Below, piece by piece: positions 33,871 through 42,229 of a stretch of 64,000 bases of DNA; the stretch's first letter is position 1; every line of letters starts with the position of its first letter. The notes beneath the pieces are model-generated. The model was given only the letters and a program-made list of their open reading frames with translations, ran no database searches and had not been told where the DNA came from. The position numbers and the translations under genes were made by a program. Origin of the DNA: Desulfurococcales archaeon (GTDB lineage Archaea; Thermoproteota; Thermoprotei_A; Sulfolobales; Ignisphaeraceae); the NCBI GenBank assembly GCA_027066265.1, contig JAMOOB010000490.1:1-64000 (forward strand), written 5' to 3'.

Positions 33871-34650
33871 CTACGACGCTATTATCGGTATATCGGCCTC
33901 CAGCACGAGCCTCGATCTACCGAGGAACCCTCTCGACGCCGCTACCCTCACGGTCTTCGTACCGAGCTTGACTAGCTCGCCTATCGGAGCCGCTGCGTAG
34001 GCTGTAGCTAACGGTATGTCAACGACTACTACTGGTCCCTTCCCGGTGTGTACAACCCTAATCGGCTTGAACTCGGATAGCCTCGGAATGGCGCCCCTCT
34101 TAACGAGCTCTCTAACAACGTTTACGAGCTCCTGTGCGGCGTGGTACGTCGGTGTCCCCTTGATCGCGCTCTCTATCTCTCCTAGCCTATCGTTCAGCTC
34201 CTCCATCAGAACCCTCGCCGCGTTCCTCCAGTCCATCGGTGCTCGACCGAGCTTCCTCACCACAGCTGCGGCTGTGTAGCACGCGAACTCGGCTACGGCG
34301 CGCAGCAGCCTGTCGATAAGCCTCTTCCTCTCGCTCGGAAGAGCAGCTCCTTCGGCGGCAGCTAGGAGAGCTCCGTAGATGGCTAGGTACGCCGGGGAGA
34401 CTAGAACGCGCTTCCCAGCGACGTCGGGACAGATCCACTTCCTGCACCTCCCCTCCGTATCCAGATCGAGAGCGAGGTCGACGCCGAAGAGCTCCTCGAT
34501 ACGCTTCCTCAGTATGTTCGCAAACGTGTCCAGCACACGGTGGTACGCCTCGAACGGATTCACAAAGCCGGTAGCAGCGCTACTGCTGCTACCACCAACA
34601 ATCTCCTCGGTGACCACAACCTGGGGCTGCACCTGCTGAGCCTGCGACAT
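33871..34650 (-). CDS. hypothetical protein
   Basis: A 259-residue protein. The N-terminal 30 residues are Gln/Val/Ser-rich; the body is helical (FEAYHRVLDTFANILRKRIEELFGV; ALLAAAEGAALPSERKRLIDRLLRAV), and the C-terminal part is beta-like (KGPVVVVDIPLAT; LVLEADIPIIAS). A near-palindrome (about 34259) is in frame. ATG 34650 follows GGGGTGGATAC; the TATA region is at 34683-34697. Unknown family. Confidence 0.72.
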   Translation of the reverse strand: MSQAQQVQPQVVVTEEIVGGSSSSAATGFVNPFEAYHRVLDTFANILRKRIEELFGVDLALDLDTEGRCRKWICPDVAGKRVLVSPAYLAIYGALLAAAEGAALPSERKRLIDRLLRAVAEFACYTAAAVVRKLGRAPMDWRNAARVLMEELNDRLGEIESAIKGTPTYHAAQELVNVVRELVKRGAIPRLSEFKPIRVVHTGKGPVVVVDIPLATAYAAAPIGELVKLGTKTVRVAASRGFLGRSRLVLEADIPIIAS

Positions 34651-34682
34651 GTATCCACCCCAAACCCCGCTCCCAGCAAAAC

Positions 34683-34697
34683 AATATAAGCGTAGCC
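34683..34697 (-). promoter_or_regulatory. CTACG-TATA promoter for 34650
   Basis: Minus strand: GGCTACGCTTATATT, a variant of the CGCTAC class. Confidence 0.6.
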
Positions 34698-34731
34698 TAG
34701 AACGCACAAACGATGCGTGCCGCGTCTATGC

Positions 34732-34743
34732 CCACAGCTGTGG
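34732..34743. repeat. CCACAGCTGTGG palindrome, exact copy 11
   Basis: Between the stop of 34782 and the promoter of 34650, about 35 bases upstream of the latter's TATA box. Confidence 0.9.
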
Positions 34744-34781
34744 TCAGGAAAAAGGTGTAGGTGTGTACCCGAGGTGAACGG

Positions 34782-35138
34782 TTATCCAGGCTTAACCACT
34801 ATGTCAACGCCGTGACGCTTCAGGCATTCCAACCACTCCTCGTCTTTGTTCCTCAGCTCGAAGCCCGATGGAGTCTCTATCCAGTCCGCACCAACCTCCT
34901 CAGCACACTTGATGAAGAACTCCCTGAGCCTGTTGTACTCGCTCTCCGGAAGCACACCGAGGTAGAACGCGCTACCGCTCTTCTCGGTGCTCTGGCTCGA
35001 AGCACTGACTACCTCGGGCTGGATCACCCTATACTTCTCAACATTTACCTTCCTGTAGCATCTAGGGCACGTTGCGTATCTAGCCCTACCCCTGTACTCC
35101 CATTCATGACCACATCTAGGGCATCTCACACGAACCAT
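34782..35138 (-). CDS. zinc-ribbon protein
   Basis: A 118-residue protein. The N-terminus is a zinc ribbon with RCPRCGHEWEYRGRARYATC and a following PRC (two CxxC knuckles). A linker rich in Ser/Gln follows, then a helical part (YNRLREFFIKCAEEVGADWIETP) that ends CLKRHGVDIVVKPG. Fits a nucleic-acid-binding regulator; it may also contact RNA polymerase. ATG 35138 lies behind AGGTGGCTAGC. Confidence 0.8.
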   Translation of the reverse strand: MVRVRCPRCGHEWEYRGRARYATCPRCYRKVNVEKYRVIQPEVVSASSQSTEKSGSAFYLGVLPESEYNRLREFFIKCAEEVGADWIETPSGFELRNKDEEWLECLKRHGVDIVVKPG

Positions 35139-35149
35139 GCTAGCCACCT

Positions 35150-35336
35150 ACCACCCACTACCTACTACCCACCACCTACTAGCCACCCACTACTCACTAC
35201 CCACTACCTACCAGTTTAAATACTCACTACCTACTCACTAGCTACTAGCTACCCACTACTCACTACCTACTAGCTACCCACCTACCCACCACTACCTACC
35301 TATCTACCTACCTCCCTACCTACTCCAAGAAGCCTT
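35150..35336. repeat. CTAC-type simple-sequence tract
   Basis: About 190 bp of imperfect CTACC, CACTA and CTACT units on the plus strand, almost free of G. A TTTAAATA lies inside at 35214-35221 and may be the TATA box of the zinc-ribbon gene. No gene is present between 35148 and 35404. Confidence 0.85.
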
Positions 35337-35338
35337 AC

Positions 35339-35350
35339 CCACAGCTGTGG
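35339..35350. repeat. CCACAGCTGTGG palindrome, exact copy 12
   Basis: Ends the simple-sequence tract, 54 bases before the small rightward gene at 35405. Confidence 0.9.
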
Positions 35351-35404
35351 TATAGAGGGAGGAGTCGGAGGAGTCGTTTTAGCTCTGCTCTATGTAGTAT
35401 CGGT

Positions 35405-35494
35405 ATGGAGGAGCTCAAGCGTAGAATTGAACGGCTGGAGAGCATTGTTAGCAACCTTATCAGAGGTGGTGTAGGTGCCTCCGAAGGGGAGTAG
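35405..35494 (+). CDS. 29-residue coiled-coil peptide
   Basis: A short gene that overlaps the next one by 20 bases in another frame. The peptide has a clear heptad helix (MEELKRRIERLESIVSNLI) and a Gly/Glu end. Translational coupling with the ribbon-helix-helix gene suggests that it may be a partner or leader peptide. It could also be a chance open frame. Confidence 0.45.
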   Translation: MEELKRRIERLESIVSNLIRGGVGASEGE

Positions 35495-36458
35495 ATCCAT
35501 CGTTGTATCTCGAGAGATCTACGATACGTTGTCTGAGATGGCTAGGAAGCTCGGCTTTAGAACCGTTGCCGAACTGCTTACGCATTTAGCAACGCTCTAC
35601 AGAGCTATGGGCGAGACGTTCTTGCATACGCTAATCGGTACCGCCTTGGGTACCCAAGGTGGTACCCAAATCGGTACCCAAGTGGGTACGCAAGGCGGTA
35701 TCCAAATCGGTACCGATGGACGTACGCTCATCGGTACCCAAGGCGGTACGCACGTGGGTACCCAAGTGGGTACCGATGGTGGTACCCAAGTGGGTACCAC
35801 CTTGGGTACGCATGGTGGTACCCAAATCGGTACCGATGCTGGGGCTCTGAAGAGGTTGATGGATGAGGTTCTGAAGGTGTGTCTAAGGAGATGCCAGGAT
35901 ATGGTGAATCCGTTTACGGCTAAGATCGACGAGAGTGCTAGGAGGCTAGCTGAGCTCTACGAGGCGGTTCAGAGCCTTGCTACGAAGATAGATATGCTTA
36001 GCCAGAGCGGCACTGCTACACAGTTCGCTTCACATCAGTCTACGCAGGTAGGGGGATCTACGCAGCCTTCTGCTACATCGAGATCCTCTGGTAAGCGCCA
36101 GAGGAAGTCGGCTTGGGATATACTAGTCGAGCAGAAGGTTCTGTTCGAATCGGAGCTGGCGAAGAGGAGGGATAAGGATACGAGGGATAGGATATTCTCT
36201 AGCCTGAGAAAGCAGGGTGCAGTAGTCCTGGAGCTCAAGAACGAGCGTGTTGCTATAGAACCGCTGTTCTGGGACGAGTTCGTCAATAAGCTTAGCGAGA
36301 TACGAACAGCAGACGAGGAAGAGGTGCGGAAGATCCTCGATCCGCTACAGTTCACACTCTTTCAAAAGCTCAGAGAATCAGGGCTACTCTACTTTGATGG
36401 AATCAACAAGAGATGGAGTCTAACGGAAGAAATCGGAAGATACTCTGAAGAAACATAG
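35475..36458 (+). CDS. ribbon-helix-helix protein with GTQ tandem repeat and C-terminal winged helix
   Basis: A 327-residue protein. Residues 1-45 match a ribbon-helix-helix DNA-binding unit (SRSIVVSREIYDTLSEMARK, then LGFRTVAELLTHLATLY). Residues about 54-122 form a tetrapeptide-type repeat of G-T-Q/D with variable fourth residue (GTQGGTQIGTQVGTQGG). A coiled coil follows (about 125-180), then a Ser/Gln linker, and at 215-327 a winged-helix-like domain (IFSSLRKQGAVVLELKNERVAI). The start is GTG 35475 behind GGTGGTGTAG. Probably a DNA-binding organiser or repressor; the repeat may vary in length between isolates. Confidence 0.8.
   Translation: MPPKGSRSIVVSREIYDTLSEMARKLGFRTVAELLTHLATLYRAMGETFLHTLIGTALGTQGGTQIGTQVGTQGGIQIGTDGRTLIGTQGGTHVGTQVGTDGGTQVGTTLGTHGGTQIGTDAGALKRLMDEVLKVCLRRCQDMVNPFTAKIDESARRLAELYEAVQSLATKIDMLSQSGTATQFASHQSTQVGGSTQPSATSRSSGKRQRKSAWDILVEQKVLFESELAKRRDKDTRDRIFSSLRKQGAVVLELKNERVAIEPLFWDEFVNKLSEIRTADEEEVRKILDPLQFTLFQKLRESGLLYFDGINKRWSLTEEIGRYSEET
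35632..35840 (+). repeat. in-frame GGTACC-based tandem repeat
   Basis: About seventeen 12-bp units, each built round GGTACC or GGTACG (for example GGTACCCAAGGT and GGTACCCAAATC). All units keep the reading frame of the 35475 gene. Confidence 0.9.
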
Positions 36459-36470
36459 CCACAGCTGTGG
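36459..36470. repeat. CCACAGCTGTGG palindrome, exact copy 13
   Basis: Directly follows the stop codon (36456-36458) of the 35475 gene and separates it from a convergent gene. Confidence 0.9.
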
Positions 36471-36496
36471 TGACAAAGTGTGAGGAGCGGTGAGTG

Positions 36497-36922
36497 CTAG
36501 GGCACGTTCTTGAGGAGCGCAACTATCTTTGGTATGAGTATGCTTGCCTTGTCTACGTTTGTAATAATATCGATCTTCATGCGCAGCACGCTATGCGGCT
36601 CGTTACCTATGACAAGATGTATCACCTGGGCTCCCTGCGATCTCCTGGTATGCGACATGTAGACGGTAAGCGATACGGGGTGCCCGAACGGGCTCTTCTT
36701 TGCTTCTAGCCATAGATAGACCCTCTCGTTTCCTAGGATAGCCTCTACCTTTGGGGAGCTCCACGAGAACCCGCTCGGCTTAGAGAATAGCCTTCTGATA
36801 GCCGCGAAGAGACTCTGCGTAAGCTCCTCAAGAAGCTTAGCACCGTACTCGAACCCAGCATCAGCACCACGAAGCATCGCGCTCGTCTTGGTGGAGCTCC
36901 TCCTATCCACAGCACTAGGCAT
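36497..36922 (-). CDS. hypothetical protein
   Basis: A 141-residue protein. A helical first half is followed by alternating beta strands (KVEAILGNERVYLWLEAKKS; VSLTVYMSHTRRS; VIHLVIGNE). A nuclease-like core is conceivable (E...EAK pattern) but not demonstrated. ATG 36922 is preceded by GGGGTTTCC, the GGGG-N5/6-ATG leader; the TATA box is at 36954-36960. Confidence 0.7.
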   Translation of the reverse strand: MPSAVDRRSSTKTSAMLRGADAGFEYGAKLLEELTQSLFAAIRRLFSKPSGFSWSSPKVEAILGNERVYLWLEAKKSPFGHPVSLTVYMSHTRRSQGAQVIHLVIGNEPHSVLRMKIDIITNVDKASILIPKIVALLKNVP

Positions 36923-36953
36923 GGAAACCCCTAGCGCTGCACGCATCTAAGAG

Positions 36954-36968
36954 GATATATGCGTAGCG
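36954..36968 (-). promoter_or_regulatory. CGCTAC-TATA promoter for 36922
   Basis: Minus strand: CGCTACGCATATATC. The next leftward gene (37454) has an almost identical box at 37485. Confidence 0.7.
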
Positions 36969-37016
36969 AAGGAGAGTATGCTTTGTCCACAGCTGCGGGA
37001 TAAGAAAAAGGTTTGG

Positions 37017-37454
37017 CTACGGGTAGAGGTCTACCCTTCGTATCTCTATACCGTGCTCTGGAAGCACCTTCTGCGCCGCTAGGAAGAGACTGCCGTACTG
37101 CTTTACCTGGGGTAGGAGCTCGCTTAGCAGCTTCTCGTACTCCTGCTTCGTCAGCTCGTCGAGCGGTGCCTTGACGAAGAGCACCGCTACATCTCCTTCG
37201 ACGCTATCGTGTATCACTAGAGCTCCGTGAAGCCCTGTATCTACAACAGATTCTGTATCTCCATCACCGGAAACGACGCGGAGATAGAACCTGCCCTCAT
37301 CATCGACTCTACAGCTCCGCTTCGTATCCTCTAAGCACCACCTCTTCAATGCGTCTCTCAGAACATCGAATATCGTGTATCTAGCCCTGACGTAGTCTAC
37401 CCTGGTCCTTGACAACGAAGCGCCAGTGCTTCTCCTAGCCGCTTTACGAGGCAT
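37017..37454 (-). CDS. hypothetical protein with basic N-terminus
   Basis: A 145-residue protein. The first 25 residues are strongly basic (MPRKAARRSTGASLSRTRVD); then helix and strands (FYLRVVSGDGDTESVVDTGLH; GALVIHDSVEGDVAVLFV) and a C-terminal helix and strand. A near-palindrome (about 36988) lies past its stop. ATG 37454 follows GGTTGG. No family recognised. Confidence 0.7.
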   Translation of the reverse strand: MPRKAARRSTGASLSRTRVDYVRARYTIFDVLRDALKRWCLEDTKRSCRVDDEGRFYLRVVSGDGDTESVVDTGLHGALVIHDSVEGDVAVLFVKAPLDELTKQEYEKLLSELLPQVKQYGSLFLAAQKVLPEHGIEIRRVDLYP

Positions 37455-37484
37455 CCAACCACCGTTCAGCGCTACGCGAAGAAA

Positions 37485-37499
37485 CATATATGCGTAGCG
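37485..37499 (-). promoter_or_regulatory. CGCTAC-TATA promoter for 37454
   Basis: Minus strand: CGCTACGCATATATG. A second CGCTACGC on the plus strand (37471-37478) forms an inverted repeat with it that brackets the TATA box. Confidence 0.7.
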
Positions 37500-37515
37500 A
37501 AAAAGAGCTCTGTAT

Positions 37516-37527
37516 CCACAGCTGTGG
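37516..37527. repeat. CCACAGCTGTGG palindrome, exact copy 14
   Basis: Seventeen bases upstream of the 37485-37499 promoter and eight bases past the stop of the 37535 gene. Confidence 0.9.
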
Positions 37528-37534
37528 CTACGGT

Positions 37535-37966
37535 TTACTCTGGCGGCATTATCCCTAGCTTTACGGCTAGGTAGTAGGCTATCGATGCTCCTAGAAGCGT
37601 GGATACGACCGACTGCAGAGCCATGGACGCTGTTGGCGGTATCGGTAGGCTGGACAGAACGGCTAGGACAACGGTTGTTATCCCCGAGACCGCGGGTAGG
37701 AAAAGCGATAGGTATACCGTTACACCCGCTAGCTTCCCCAGCCTGGGCATGAACACCGAGACCACTCCGCTCACCTTCCCGAGGGCGCCCAGGATGATGC
37801 TCGTTAGACCCACTATCGGCAGCAGAGCGGACATCCTAGCCATCGCGGGGTGGATGGGGAAGCCCAGGGACGTTAGCACGATGCTCATCAACGTAGCCAG
37901 TATGAAGGTCGCTATACCGAACTGAAACGCGAACCTTCCGATCGAGACGAATATCGCCGACGCCAC
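37535..37966 (-). CDS. four-helix membrane protein
   Basis: A 143-residue hydrophobic protein with about four membrane helices (FAFQFGIATFILATLMSIVL; LLPIVGLTSIILGALG; VYLSLFLPAVSGITTVVLAV; VVSTLLGASIAYYLAVKLG). The GTG start overlaps the stop codon of the 1403-residue coiled-coil gene (TAGTG), so the two are coupled. It could anchor that protein in the membrane. No family recognised. Confidence 0.75.
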   Translation of the reverse strand: MASAIFVSIGRFAFQFGIATFILATLMSIVLTSLGFPIHPAMARMSALLPIVGLTSIILGALGKVSGVVSVFMPRLGKLAGVTVYLSLFLPAVSGITTVVLAVLSSLPIPPTASMALQSVVSTLLGASIAYYLAVKLGIMPPE

Positions 37967-40900
37967 TAGAGCACCACCCGCTCGCCCACCCTACCCTTCC
38001 TCCATACCCTTCTTATCCTCGGCACAGCCGCGACCATAGGTAGGCTAGGCGGTCTCGAAACCCTCCTCACCCTGGGCAGCCTTCTCCACGACAGCCACAC
38101 CTCGTCTAGAACCGGAACAACCTCCGTAACCTCCTCGAGAACCGGCTGAGTAACGACAACTACGACTCCCTGCGTAGACTCCTCGGTGCCTACGCTCGTG
38201 CACCTGCTGAGCTCGGTGAGAGACGTTGACCTCGTCGTTGTGCTCACCTTCTGCGTATCTGTAACCTCCCTGTTGACCACCTCGAGCTCTATATCCGTTG
38301 TCTCCTCCCTCGGTATAGACGTGCTCCTGCTCTGATCGATCGGCGATACCGTTGACCGCCTCCTGCGGAACACAACGACGTCCGGTCTGACAATCGTTGC
38401 AACGATATCTATATCCCTCTCCACCAGCTTGCTTCCATACCTCCTCAGCTCATCTGCAAGCTCAACGACTAGGCGCCTAGCGAGCCTATCGTACCTAGCA
38501 TCGTCTACCATCTTGACCAGCCTCTCGGCAACAACCTTGATATCTCTTTTGCTAGCCACATCCTTCTCCACAGCTGTGGACTCAGACCTTGACTCCACCT
38601 CGCTTAGACCGAGAGTGCTCCTAAGGATCTCATCCACCGTCTTCTCATGCTTCTCGGCGACGACGCTGATGCTCCTCCTCGTCTCCACATCCTCATCGAT
38701 GCTACGCTCCTTAGCGAGCTTCGTAAGCCTATCGATGCCCAGCGTCTGCTTGACTACCCTATCGATAGACTTCAGATGCTTTTCGGCAACAACATTGATG
38801 CTGCGATCCGTCTCCGCAGCTGTAGGTAGCTCGCTCTCCTTAGTGAGCCTCTCGCGCTCTAGCATCGGCAGGGTCTTCCTCAAGACCTCGTCTACCTGCT
38901 TCAGACGCTTCTCGGCAACAACATCGATGTTCCTCTTGGTCTCCACAGAAGCGTCCAGCTCTCGCTCCTTAGCAAGATGCTTCCTCTCGGTCAGCCTCTG
39001 CGTCTCTCTAAGAACCTCGTCAACGGTTTTGAGGTGCTTCTCAGCAACAACGCTGATAGTCCTCTTGGTCTCGACCTCTTCACCAACGTTGTTCTCTCTA
39101 GACAGCTTGGTGATGCGGTCTATGTCCTGTCTATGCCTGAGAACCTCGTCAACGGTCTTCAGATGCCTCTCGGCAACTACGTGGATATCTCTCCTGGTGG
39201 TGACGTCTGCGCTGAGAGACGTCTCTTTGCTGAGCTTCGTACGCTGCGTCTCTCTGAGTATATGCCTAACTACTCTGTCTAGAACCTGGGTCATGACCGT
39301 TCCTACAACGTTTATCGCCGTATCTATCCTAGCGATAGCGTTGAGAACCCTGTACCTCGCCTCCTGCATCGGCAGGGTCTCGCTCATGGATGTAGAGGTA
39401 ATGGTCTCGGCGGTAACGACCCTGTTCACGACCCTGTTGATCGATAGGAGCAGACTCTTCAGCTGAGCGAGATCGATAATCGTCTTCTGCAGGTAGTCGG
39501 CTAGCTGCTGAAGACCCTCGTCCTGAAGCTCCTCCGCGGCGGTCTCGATGCTCTGCTTGGCTTGCTGGAGCTCCGCTATAACCCTATCGATATCGATCCT
39601 CTTACCGACCTCCAGGCTGATGCCGTACTGCTTCAGAGCCTCCGCAACGCTCTTCAGCTCCTGCATAGCTACGGCGCTCCTACCGACAGCCTCACCAACC
39701 TTCTCGCCCCTCTCCGCGCGCTGTATCGCGCTCTCTATCTGGCTCGGCGTGGCGGCTACAACGCCGAGGATTGTAACCGTGGTTCCCTCCGGATCGCTCA
39801 CCGGCATAGGTACGACAACAGATCCCCTACGCGTTGTGGTAACCATGGACTCCAGGAGCTTTCCTAGCTCCACCGCGGTCTCGGGCTCGGTCTTAGCCGC
39901 GGTCTCGACGATCTGCTTCACGTACTGGGCAGCCTCGTCGAGCCTACGCTTCGTGACGGCGTCCACGAACTTCCTGAAGTACGGCTCTATCTCTCTCCAC
40001 AGATCCCTCGATATCATCACCTTCTGCCTGATCGTGTAGTAGATGTCGCCGACCTCTCCGCTCGGCTTCGTTTCGGCAACGACTCTCTGAACCATCGTCG
40101 AGACGATCCTGTCGTCGACGCTCCTCCCTGTTACGTACTTCAGCAGCTCGGCTATCCTCCCCCTGCCCACAGCTACGGTAACGACCCTCCCCTCAGCCGG
40201 CTTGATCAGAAGCGTCGACTCCTCGAGGAACACAGGGTACGGCGCCGAGAGAGCCTCCTCAACAGCCTTAGCGTTCGTTATCCTGAGATCGTCTAGGTGC
40301 TGCTCGAGCCACCTAACGACATCCCTCATCTGCTTGAGCACGCCCCTCTCCTTGAGGACCCTGTAGAGCGCTACGGACAGCGGTATGTTCTCCTTCTTGG
40401 CGAGCTCGTCGGCAGCCTCGATAAGCTTGGGGTCTAGCCACACCCTGGGCGCAGCTGTGGGATCGGCCGGTATCTGGAACCTCAGTATCCTTCCGTCTAC
40501 AGCCACCTCGAGATCGATGAACTTATCGCTCTTCGCAGGTATAGCGACGGTCTTGACCTTGGTTCCGCTGATGTAGATCGGTCTACCGCTCCTAATCGCG
40601 TCCTCTAGAGCCTGGAGGAACTCCATCTGGCTCCTCGTTTCGAGAGGTATCTGGTAGACGATCTCGAGGAGGTTCTGGATCTCCTCCGGCTTGAGGTTCC
40701 TCTTCGCTATGTACGCAAGGATCTGGTGAGCAGCGTAGTTCTCGTCACCGACCTTAACGACGCGCGACAGCTTCATCGCCGCGTTCTTCAGCATCTCTAC
40801 GGGTATCTTGGCGTAGGGCTTGATCTTACCCGCCTCCTCGTAGAATATCACAACGTATGTCCTCCCCGTGCTCGGGTCGTAAACCGTGTCGAAGAACTTC

Positions 40901-42177
40901 GTCTCGACTCTATCGGGAACGAAGTCACCTACGATCTTAGCCGCCTCCTGCGGGGTGAAGCCCCTGATCATCTCCGCGAGCTTCGCGAGCTTGATGCTGC
41001 CGGTCCTCTTAGCGATCCTCGCTACCGCTTTGGCTAGGAGGGTTCTTGCCAGACCGGCCGCTCTAGCACCTATCGCACCGGCTGCTGCACCGGCTACGAG
41101 GCTACCTATGAACTCGGCGAGAGCATTCGGGTCCTCTCTAAGCTCCTTCAGAAGCAGGTCTCGAACAAGCGGGTTCCCCAGCTGGTTCAGCTGGTTCGCG
41201 AGGTCGGCTAGCAGAGGAGCTGCGAAGAGACCTCCGGTCAGGTCTATGAGGAGCGCGTATAGAGCTCCCTGAGCGCCGCTCAGAGCGGTCTTGAGCGCAG
41301 CTGCGGCGATCTGCATCAGCTGCCCTTTGATATCGCCCCTCTTGGCAAGCTCCTCTCCCTGCCTCTCCCACTGGCTCAGGATCTGCCTAGCTCGATCGAA
41401 TAGCTCCTGCAGCGTAACGAGCTTTATTGCTCGAGCAACCTGCCACCACCACTCGGTCCACTGAGGCGGCTTGACCTGGTCGAGCTTACCCTCCTCTACC
41501 AGCTTCGCCAGCTCCTCGACCTTCTTGGGGAGGCACATCCTCACCGCTTCGGCAGCCTGCTCCGGACCGAGGTTCGCGACCTCGTTCGCCACAAGCTCTA
41601 CGTACTCGTTGAACTTCCTGTGGATTAGACCGGCTAGCGCTAGCGCTAGCAGCAGGTCGTGCGGTACGGATACGTCGAGCTCGATACGATCCTTCACGAT
41701 GTAGGGCGTGACGACGATCCTCGTCTTACCCTCGTAGAGACCGCGATACGCGTTCTCTAGAACCTGCCTAAGCTTCTTGTAGAGGTCCTCGGGAAGGGAT
41801 TCGGACATGACAACCAGCTCGGCTATCGCCCTCGCTAGCACGCTCCTGGCTTCGTTCGTCATCTTCTCGCTGACCTTCTTGCTGTACTCGGTGAGCGTCA
41901 GGTTCCCGCTCCTAATCGTCTCCTCCTGCTTCTCCCACCACTCCTTCCACGCCTTCTGGTACGCATCCCACTGCCTCTGCCACGTCTCGTAGTACCTGTA
42001 GAGAGGGACGGTGACGTACCTGTAGACAGGCGAAACAACGATGCTCGTGATGACCCTTGTAGGAGCGTAAGCTGTTGTAACGGCTGTTACGTGCCTCGTT
42101 ACGTACTGCGTCACCACCTTGGTGACGTAGAGCTTTGGCCCGGGGTACTCCACAACGATGTCTATACCGCTGCTCAC
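37966..42177 (-). CDS. giant coiled-coil repeat protein with VT N-terminus
   Basis: A 1403-residue protein, probably a virion or filament component. Residues 1-50 carry VT units (YVTKVVTQYVTRHVTAVTTA). Then comes an aromatic coiled coil (about 65-90), a helical body with a Gly/Ala hydrophobic segment (about 345-390), and alpha/beta parts. From about residue 985 to 1230 there are six or seven units of about 45 residues with the pattern T-R-x-I-x-VVAE-x-HLK-x-VDEVLR, followed by a Leu/Lys/Glu helix. The C-terminus is Arg-rich. An exact palindrome (38568) and near-copies (38814, 40446, 41297) are in frame. The overall plan recalls the filament-forming tail proteins of bicaudaviruses. Confidence 0.85.
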   Translation of the reverse strand: MSSGIDIVVEYPGPKLYVTKVVTQYVTRHVTAVTTAYAPTRVITSIVVSPVYRYVTVPLYRYYETWQRQWDAYQKAWKEWWEKQEETIRSGNLTLTEYSKKVSEKMTNEARSVLARAIAELVVMSESLPEDLYKKLRQVLENAYRGLYEGKTRIVVTPYIVKDRIELDVSVPHDLLLALALAGLIHRKFNEYVELVANEVANLGPEQAAEAVRMCLPKKVEELAKLVEEGKLDQVKPPQWTEWWWQVARAIKLVTLQELFDRARQILSQWERQGEELAKRGDIKGQLMQIAAAALKTALSGAQGALYALLIDLTGGLFAAPLLADLANQLNQLGNPLVRDLLLKELREDPNALAEFIGSLVAGAAAGAIGARAAGLARTLLAKAVARIAKRTGSIKLAKLAEMIRGFTPQEAAKIVGDFVPDRVETKFFDTVYDPSTGRTYVVIFYEEAGKIKPYAKIPVEMLKNAAMKLSRVVKVGDENYAAHQILAYIAKRNLKPEEIQNLLEIVYQIPLETRSQMEFLQALEDAIRSGRPIYISGTKVKTVAIPAKSDKFIDLEVAVDGRILRFQIPADPTAAPRVWLDPKLIEAADELAKKENIPLSVALYRVLKERGVLKQMRDVVRWLEQHLDDLRITNAKAVEEALSAPYPVFLEESTLLIKPAEGRVVTVAVGRGRIAELLKYVTGRSVDDRIVSTMVQRVVAETKPSGEVGDIYYTIRQKVMISRDLWREIEPYFRKFVDAVTKRRLDEAAQYVKQIVETAAKTEPETAVELGKLLESMVTTTRRGSVVVPMPVSDPEGTTVTILGVVAATPSQIESAIQRAERGEKVGEAVGRSAVAMQELKSVAEALKQYGISLEVGKRIDIDRVIAELQQAKQSIETAAEELQDEGLQQLADYLQKTIIDLAQLKSLLLSINRVVNRVVTAETITSTSMSETLPMQEARYRVLNAIARIDTAINVVGTVMTQVLDRVVRHILRETQRTKLSKETSLSADVTTRRDIHVVAERHLKTVDEVLRHRQDIDRITKLSRENNVGEEVETKRTISVVAEKHLKTVDEVLRETQRLTERKHLAKERELDASVETKRNIDVVAEKRLKQVDEVLRKTLPMLERERLTKESELPTAAETDRSINVVAEKHLKSIDRVVKQTLGIDRLTKLAKERSIDEDVETRRSISVVAEKHEKTVDEILRSTLGLSEVESRSESTAVEKDVASKRDIKVVAERLVKMVDDARYDRLARRLVVELADELRRYGSKLVERDIDIVATIVRPDVVVFRRRRSTVSPIDQSRSTSIPREETTDIELEVVNREVTDTQKVSTTTRSTSLTELSRCTSVGTEESTQGVVVVVTQPVLEEVTEVVPVLDEVWLSWRRLPRVRRVSRPPSLPMVAAVPRIRRVWRKGRVGERVVL
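38500..39225 (-). repeat. tandem 45-codon repeats within the giant coiled-coil gene
   Basis: Each unit encodes a VVAEKHLKTVDEVLR-like block spaced 135-141 bases apart. Units differ at many third positions, so they are old or have been kept apart. Confidence 0.8.
38568..38579. repeat. CCACAGCTGTGG palindrome, exact copy 15 (inside a gene)
   Basis: Read as S-T-A-V-E in the last repeat unit; a near-copy (about 38814) sits at the matching place two units upstream, read as P-T-A-A-E. Confidence 0.9.
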
Positions 42178-42229
42178 CTCTGCTACACCCCGAAGAAACG
42201 GGCTTGCTGTGAGCTATCTGGGTATCGCT

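Noticed and set aside
35597..35850. Repeat-containing frames in other phases of the GGTACC tract
   Set aside because: Every phase of a 12-bp repeat stays open; only the frame with flanking domains is a gene.
38429..39466. 345-codon rightward open frame, Ser/Leu-rich
   Set aside because: Antisense reading of the coiled-coil repeats; Ser/Thr/Leu runs are typical of such shadows.
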